From: an uncultured Bacilli bacterium
GTDB lineage: Bacteria > Bacillota_I > Bacilli_A > ML615J-28 > CAG-313
Direction: 5' to 3'
DNA: 10,226 nucleotides
Assembly: GCA_947627685.1 (NCBI GenBank)
Contig: CANQWZ010000048.1
Coordinates: 1 to 10,226 of the forward strand
The notes beneath the pieces are model-generated. The model was not told where the DNA came from and made no database searches. It was given only the letters and a program-made list of their open reading frames with translations. This document shows, piece by piece, positions 6,489 through 10,226 of the stretch. The first letter of the stretch is position 1, and every line of letters starts with the position of its first letter. Both the position numbers and the translations under genes were made by a program.

Positions 6489-8249
6489 TTACATTTTTTC
6501 GTTATTAATCCTTAATTCAGTAGGAATTTTATTACTTTGAATAAAATCATCATATGTACCAATTTCACTTAAAAATCCATTTTCTAACAAATATATCCTA
6601 TCGCAAATCTTTAAAGGCTCTAGTCTATGAGTTATTATTATAATCAATCTTTCATTTAAAGATTTTATTAATCGATTGACTTTTTGTTCTGATAAACTAT
6701 CTAATGCAGATGTATGTTCATCCATAATTATCACACTTTTATCACTCATTAATGCTTTTAAAATATTTATTTTTTGAATTTCTCCACCAGAAAAAGTAAA
6801 TCCATCCTCATCAAATTCATTACTCATTAGATTATATATTCCTTTTGAGGAATTATAAACCTTTTCATATAAATCCAATTCTTTTAAATAATAATTTAAT
6901 TTTTTTAATTCTTCATCATTTATTTGTTCTTTTTCAGCAACAAACTGTAAAAAAGTTATAGAATAGCAATTTATTTCTTGTGATAAATAATATATATTTT
7001 CTCTTATAGAATCTGCATAAATATCAATATAATTTATATTATTAGCACTTAATATTCCATTTTTAGTAACATAAAATTTTAAAATTAACTTAAGTAATGT
7101 TGATTTACCTGCCCCATTTACACCAATAATACCAAACACATTATTTTTTTCTATGGAAAAATTTATATTTTTTAATACTTCTCTATTTTCATTATACTCA
7201 AAGCTACAATTTGATAAATTTATGCTATTAATGTCCTTTTCAATAATACAATTACCACTCAATTCAATATTTGGTTTATATTTTATAATCCAAATGAAAT
7301 CTTCTATATACAAAGAATTTTCTTTAATTTGTACATAATCAAAAGTTAAACCATATATTGTACTACTAAATTTATTTATTGCATTAATGGATGACACAAA
7401 ACTACCCATAGTAATTATATTTTTAAATAATTTTGATAATAAATATAAATAACTCAAAAAATTATTAACAAACTGAAAAACAATGTCTTCTAAAATACTA
7501 ACCTTTAAATAGGTATTTTCTGCCTTTTCATAACCTTTGTTTATAGTCTTTGTAGTTTCTTTTTTTAAGTTCAGTATTAGTTCACTAATTTTAGTTGTAT
7601 AAATTTCATTTTTATAGTTACTTACATAAAATATTCTTTTAAAATAATCAGTTTTTCTCTCATTTATTTCTTGTTCACATGAAACATCATACCATTTTTT
7701 ATCAAAATAAGAATAAAGAATAAATGAAATAATAGTTTGTATGATAATGATAAATATTAAAATATAATTTGATTTTACTATGTAAAAGCCAGCAGCTAAA
7801 GCAATAATGAAATTTGATATAAAACTAATTAGTTCATCATAACTTTGTAAAATTTTGCTTTCACTGTTCTTTATTGCCCTTGACAATTTATCAAAAATTT
7901 TAGGATTATCATAACATTCCAAATCTAACACCTTTGTTTTACGATATATATATTTACTAACTTTTGCCGACCAAGTAAATTTATATTTTATTTTTATATA
8001 AGCATTATAAAAGTTACTGAAAATTAATGATATAACATTAATAATAATCATTATTAATAGATATATAATTAATTTATTCTGATAAAATGTTGTTTGATCA
8101 AAGAGATCTATTATCTTTTCTAATAAAATTAAATTAATATACGATGTTATTCCTAAAATTGCAATATATAAACATGAATATAATGCATATAATGGGCATG
8201 TTTTTAATATATAACTAAACAAAAAATAATTATTTTTTATTGTTTTCAT
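6489..8249 (-). CDS. ABC exporter half-transporter (membrane domain plus ATPase)
   Basis: This 586-residue protein has a membrane domain with about six hydrophobic helices (residues 11-310) fused to an ATPase. The ATPase has Walker A GVNGAGKST (376-384), the Q-loop region YYLSQE, signature FSGGE (486-490), Walker B SVIIMDE (505-511), and an H-loop His541 in ITHR. All catalytic residues are present. There is no N-terminal C39 peptidase domain, as expected where a separate B2 protein cuts the leader. It probably pairs with the neighbouring ABC gene as a heterodimer that exports the mature peptide and may give self-immunity. The start ATG follows AGGTGAT, which overlaps the stop of the upstream ABC gene (8-base gap). 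It is followed after 17 bases by the pqqD-like gene. Confidence 0.9.
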   Translation of the reverse strand: MKTIKNNYFLFSYILKTCPLYALYSCLYIAILGITSYINLILLEKIIDLFDQTTFYQNKLIIYLLIMIIINVISLIFSNFYNAYIKIKYKFTWSAKVSKYIYRKTKVLDLECYDNPKIFDKLSRAIKNSESKILQSYDELISFISNFIIALAAGFYIVKSNYILIFIIIIQTIISFILYSYFDKKWYDVSCEQEINERKTDYFKRIFYVSNYKNEIYTTKISELILNLKKETTKTINKGYEKAENTYLKVSILEDIVFQFVNNFLSYLYLLSKLFKNIITMGSFVSSINAINKFSSTIYGLTFDYVQIKENSLYIEDFIWIIKYKPNIELSGNCIIEKDINSINLSNCSFEYNENREVLKNINFSIEKNNVFGIIGVNGAGKSTLLKLILKFYVTKNGILSANNINYIDIYADSIRENIYYLSQEINCYSITFLQFVAEKEQINDEELKKLNYYLKELDLYEKVYNSSKGIYNLMSNEFDEDGFTFSGGEIQKINILKALMSDKSVIIMDEHTSALDSLSEQKVNRLIKSLNERLIIIITHRLEPLKICDRIYLLENGFLSEIGTYDDFIQSNKIPTELRINNEKM

Positions 8250-8257
8250 TTTATCAC

Positions 8258-9961
8258 CTATTGTATAAAAGATTGTTTTCTTTTATAATCATTATAATTT
8301 TCAAAATCATATAATAATCCATTATTTATATACAAAGTTCTATTTCTCTCAAATACCTTATGAAACTTATGTGTTACAATTATAATTGTTTTTTCCTTTA
8401 ACGCTGTAAATAAATTTTCAAATAAAACATTTTCTGAGATTATATCTAATGAACTAGTCGGCTCGTCTAATATTACTAAATTAGATTTACTAGCATAGAT
8501 TCTTGCTAATGCAATTTTTTGCTTTTCTCCTCTGCTAAATTCTACACCATCTTCATCAAATTCCTTAGTTACTATAGTATTGATACCCTTTTCTAATACT
8601 TTTATCTTATCATATAATCCAACAAAGATAAGAGCTTGTTTAACCAAATTTTCATCTTCTTCTGTTTCTGGTTTTTTTAATAACACATTTTCGGCAATTG
8701 TAGTAGCATAGATTTGGAAGTCTTGAAATAGTATTGCCGTATCCTTTTGAATATCAATTGCATATATTTCTTGATTATTATACAAGACTTTTCCAGAATA
8801 AGGTTGTAATAATCCCAGCATTAGTTTAATTAATGTAGACTTCCCTGAACCATTTTTTCCAACTAAAATTATTTTTTCACCTTTTTTTATTGAAAAAGAA
8901 ATGTTTTTTAACTCAAAATTAATATCTTCATTATATTTAAAATTTACATTTTCTAACTTCAATGAATTAAAATTACATCTTACTTTTTTTATTTCTCCAA
9001 AATTCAACTTTAAAAAATTAATTAATTGCGATAAGTTTACTAAATTTGAAAAATAATTTGATAAACTCTCTGACAACGAACTCATGATGTTTGTTATATT
9101 TAATAGAGCAATAACAATTGTTGGAATTAGTACTTTTAAATCATTAGTGTATTTGAATGATATTAATAATATAGATATAGGTAAATAAATTTTAAGTAAT
9201 ATATTAACAATTATCTTAATATTATTTTTTTTAATAGCATTTTCTTGAGTTATTACCTTGCTATTAGTTATTGACTGCATATTTTTATCAATTAGAAAAT
9301 TACTAATATTTGATGTTTTTAAATCTTGTGCATAAGCTTTTAATGTAAAAACTCTTTTAATATAGTTCCTAAATCTATTATCATATTTAGTTTTATCAAT
9401 TGTGTCTTTATCAAAACGCAATGTATAATTCCCAAAAATAGTATATACAACTAAAATCATAATTGATATTATGCTAATATAAACACTATATTTACTTAAA
9501 TATATTAATAAAACTAAATACACAAAAAAAGTACTCAATATTTGATTAATATACTTATAATTTTTAATTATATAACTACTTCCATTTTGTAAATTTTTTA
9601 CATAATTATTTTGAAATTCTTGCTTAGATGTTAAATTAATATTAGCCTCTAGATACTTATTAATTATAAGCCTATCAACACTCTCACTAAAGTTTCTTTC
9701 TATCCTATCATCATATTTATTAAAAAGAAATTTTACTAAATTATTTATCAAATTTATTAAAACAAACAATAAACAATAAATAACGATTATTCCAAATTTC
9801 TTATTTGCTTGATATAATTTTACGATGACATCGATTAAAGCAACCGGAATTAATTTTGTACATACTTCTCTAAAAAAAGAATATAGTGAAAATAGTAAAA
9901 AATACTTTGAACTAAAAATTAATTTTATAAAACTCTTAAACGAATTCCATATATTCTTCAT
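8258..9961 (-). CDS. ABC exporter half-transporter, second subunit
   Basis: This 567-residue protein has the same plan: a hydrophobic membrane domain (residues 11-310) then an ATPase with Walker A GKNGSGKST (368-376), Q-loop ILFQDF, signature FSRGE (475-479, where most have SGG), Walker B NLVILDE (494-500) and His531 in VTHK. FDEDG precedes the signature here as in the neighbour, which suggests that the two arose from one gene. The signature Arg in place of Gly may make the two sites of a heterodimer unequal. I take the ATG at 9961 as the start; the GTG at 9970 lies within the ribosome site AAAGGTGAT. It lies 27 bases after the MetK-like stop. Export of the RiPP product is inferred from position. 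Confidence 0.9.
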   Translation of the reverse strand: MKNIWNSFKSFIKLIFSSKYFLLFSLYSFFREVCTKLIPVALIDVIVKLYQANKKFGIIVIYCLLFVLINLINNLVKFLFNKYDDRIERNFSESVDRLIINKYLEANINLTSKQEFQNNYVKNLQNGSSYIIKNYKYINQILSTFFVYLVLLIYLSKYSVYISIISIMILVVYTIFGNYTLRFDKDTIDKTKYDNRFRNYIKRVFTLKAYAQDLKTSNISNFLIDKNMQSITNSKVITQENAIKKNNIKIIVNILLKIYLPISILLISFKYTNDLKVLIPTIVIALLNITNIMSSLSESLSNYFSNLVNLSQLINFLKLNFGEIKKVRCNFNSLKLENVNFKYNEDINFELKNISFSIKKGEKIILVGKNGSGKSTLIKLMLGLLQPYSGKVLYNNQEIYAIDIQKDTAILFQDFQIYATTIAENVLLKKPETEEDENLVKQALIFVGLYDKIKVLEKGINTIVTKEFDEDGVEFSRGEKQKIALARIYASKSNLVILDEPTSSLDIISENVLFENLFTALKEKTIIIVTHKFHKVFERNRTLYINNGLLYDFENYNDYKRKQSFIQ

Positions 9962-9988
9962 AAATATCACCTTTTGTAAAAAAGTATT

Positions 9989-10226
9989 TTACTTAACAAA
10001 TAAATCAATATATTGACCAATTGAATTAGCACTGCACAAATTTAATCTTTTTAATATAAATTTTAACTCTTCAACTTTATCCAACTGTTCCCATGGTAAA
10101 TTATCTTTTCCAAAATGGCCATAGTTTGTAGTTAATTTATAAATTGGTCTCCTTAATCCTAAATGACTAATAATTCCTTTTGGAGTTAATACAAATGTTT
10201 TTTTTATTACATCAATAATTTCTTGT
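9989..10226 (-). CDS. metK: S-adenosylmethionine synthetase-like protein, C-terminal part (5' end outside window)
   Basis: This is the C-terminal 78 residues of a MetK homologue, which makes S-adenosylmethionine from methionine and ATP. The family's hallmark end is seen: LGLRRPIYKLTTNYGHFGKDNLPW-E-LDKVEELK, corresponding to L-LR-PIY--TAAYGHFGR---PWE-D. Differences from the usual family are TTNY for TAAY, GHFGK for GHFGR, VLTP for the common DLRP upstream of GII, and a tail of about 24 residues after KVEEL (ILKRLNLCSANSIGQYIDLFVK) where most MetK proteins stop. It is on the same strand as the ABC genes and 27 bases before them, so it is probably in the operon. A SAM-making enzyme beside a radical SAM enzyme suggests a dedicated supply. 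It might instead be the organism's only metK at the end of a neighbouring unit. Confidence 0.85.
   Translation of the reverse strand, partial: QEIIDVIKKTFVLTPKGIISHLGLRRPIYKLTTNYGHFGKDNLPWEQLDKVEELKFILKRLNLCSANSIGQYIDLFVK

Noticed and set aside
7153..7338. Open frame on the + strand inside the first ABC gene
   Set aside because: Antisense shadow over a region coding for the membrane-ATPase linker.
8258..9970. GTG at 9970 as the start of the second ABC gene
   Set aside because: The GTG is part of the AAAGGTGAT ribosome site; the ATG at 9961 is correctly spaced from it.
9825..10016. Open frame on the + strand across the ABC start and MetK end
   Set aside because: Overlaps two supported - strand genes; no family resemblance.
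1..10226. Mycoplasma origin suggested by the extreme AT content
   Set aside because: Spore germination genes are present and TGA serves as a stop in three genes, with no sign of TGA read as Trp.

Overview
The window comes from a very AT-rich, spore-forming member of the Bacillota (a low-GC bacillus- or clostridium-type organism). The left edge carries GerA-type spore germination genes. Strong AAGGAGGTGA-type ribosome binding sites occur, and TGA is used as a stop (end of the GerA-like, radical SAM and HprK-like genes), so the code is the standard bacterial one and not the Mycoplasma one. I cannot name the genus.

Layout. Positions 3-2041 (+ strand) hold the end of a GerAA/SpoVAF-type germinant receptor gene and an overlapping Ger(x)C-type gene. 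Positions 2170-10226 are all on the - strand and read right to left: a divergent S-adenosylmethionine synthetase C-terminus (cut by the window edge), two ABC exporter half-transporters, a PqqD-like leader-binding protein (frameshifted at an A7 run), an HPr-kinase-like protein, a lasso-type B2 leader peptidase, a radical SAM/SPASM enzyme, a 34-residue precursor peptide at 3696-3800, and a nucleotidyltransferase of the lasso-tailoring type. Genes overlap or are separated by only a few bases, apart from a 62-base gap holding a strong hairpin after the precursor. The two transcription units converge on 2042-2169, where a large hairpin followed by a T run on the - strand probably ends the right-hand operon.

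How it works together (inference). This looks like a gene cluster for a ribosomally made, post-translationally modified peptide (RiPP) that mixes two known logics. The leader (YVKPTIVSFG), PqqD (B1), B2 peptidase, HprK-like kinase, nucleotidyltransferase and ABC exporters are those of paeninodin/pseudomycoidin-type lasso peptide clusters. The lasso cyclase (asparagine-synthetase-like C protein) is absent from the window, and the predicted core KTKKGCKTCGC has no Asp or Glu to form a lasso ring. In its place is a radical SAM/SPASM enzyme next to a Cys-rich, Lys-rich core, which suggests thioether or other Cys-centred chemistry. The MetK-like gene just upstream could supply SAM for this enzyme. 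I know of no characterised product with this combination; the cluster and its precursor are the main point of interest.
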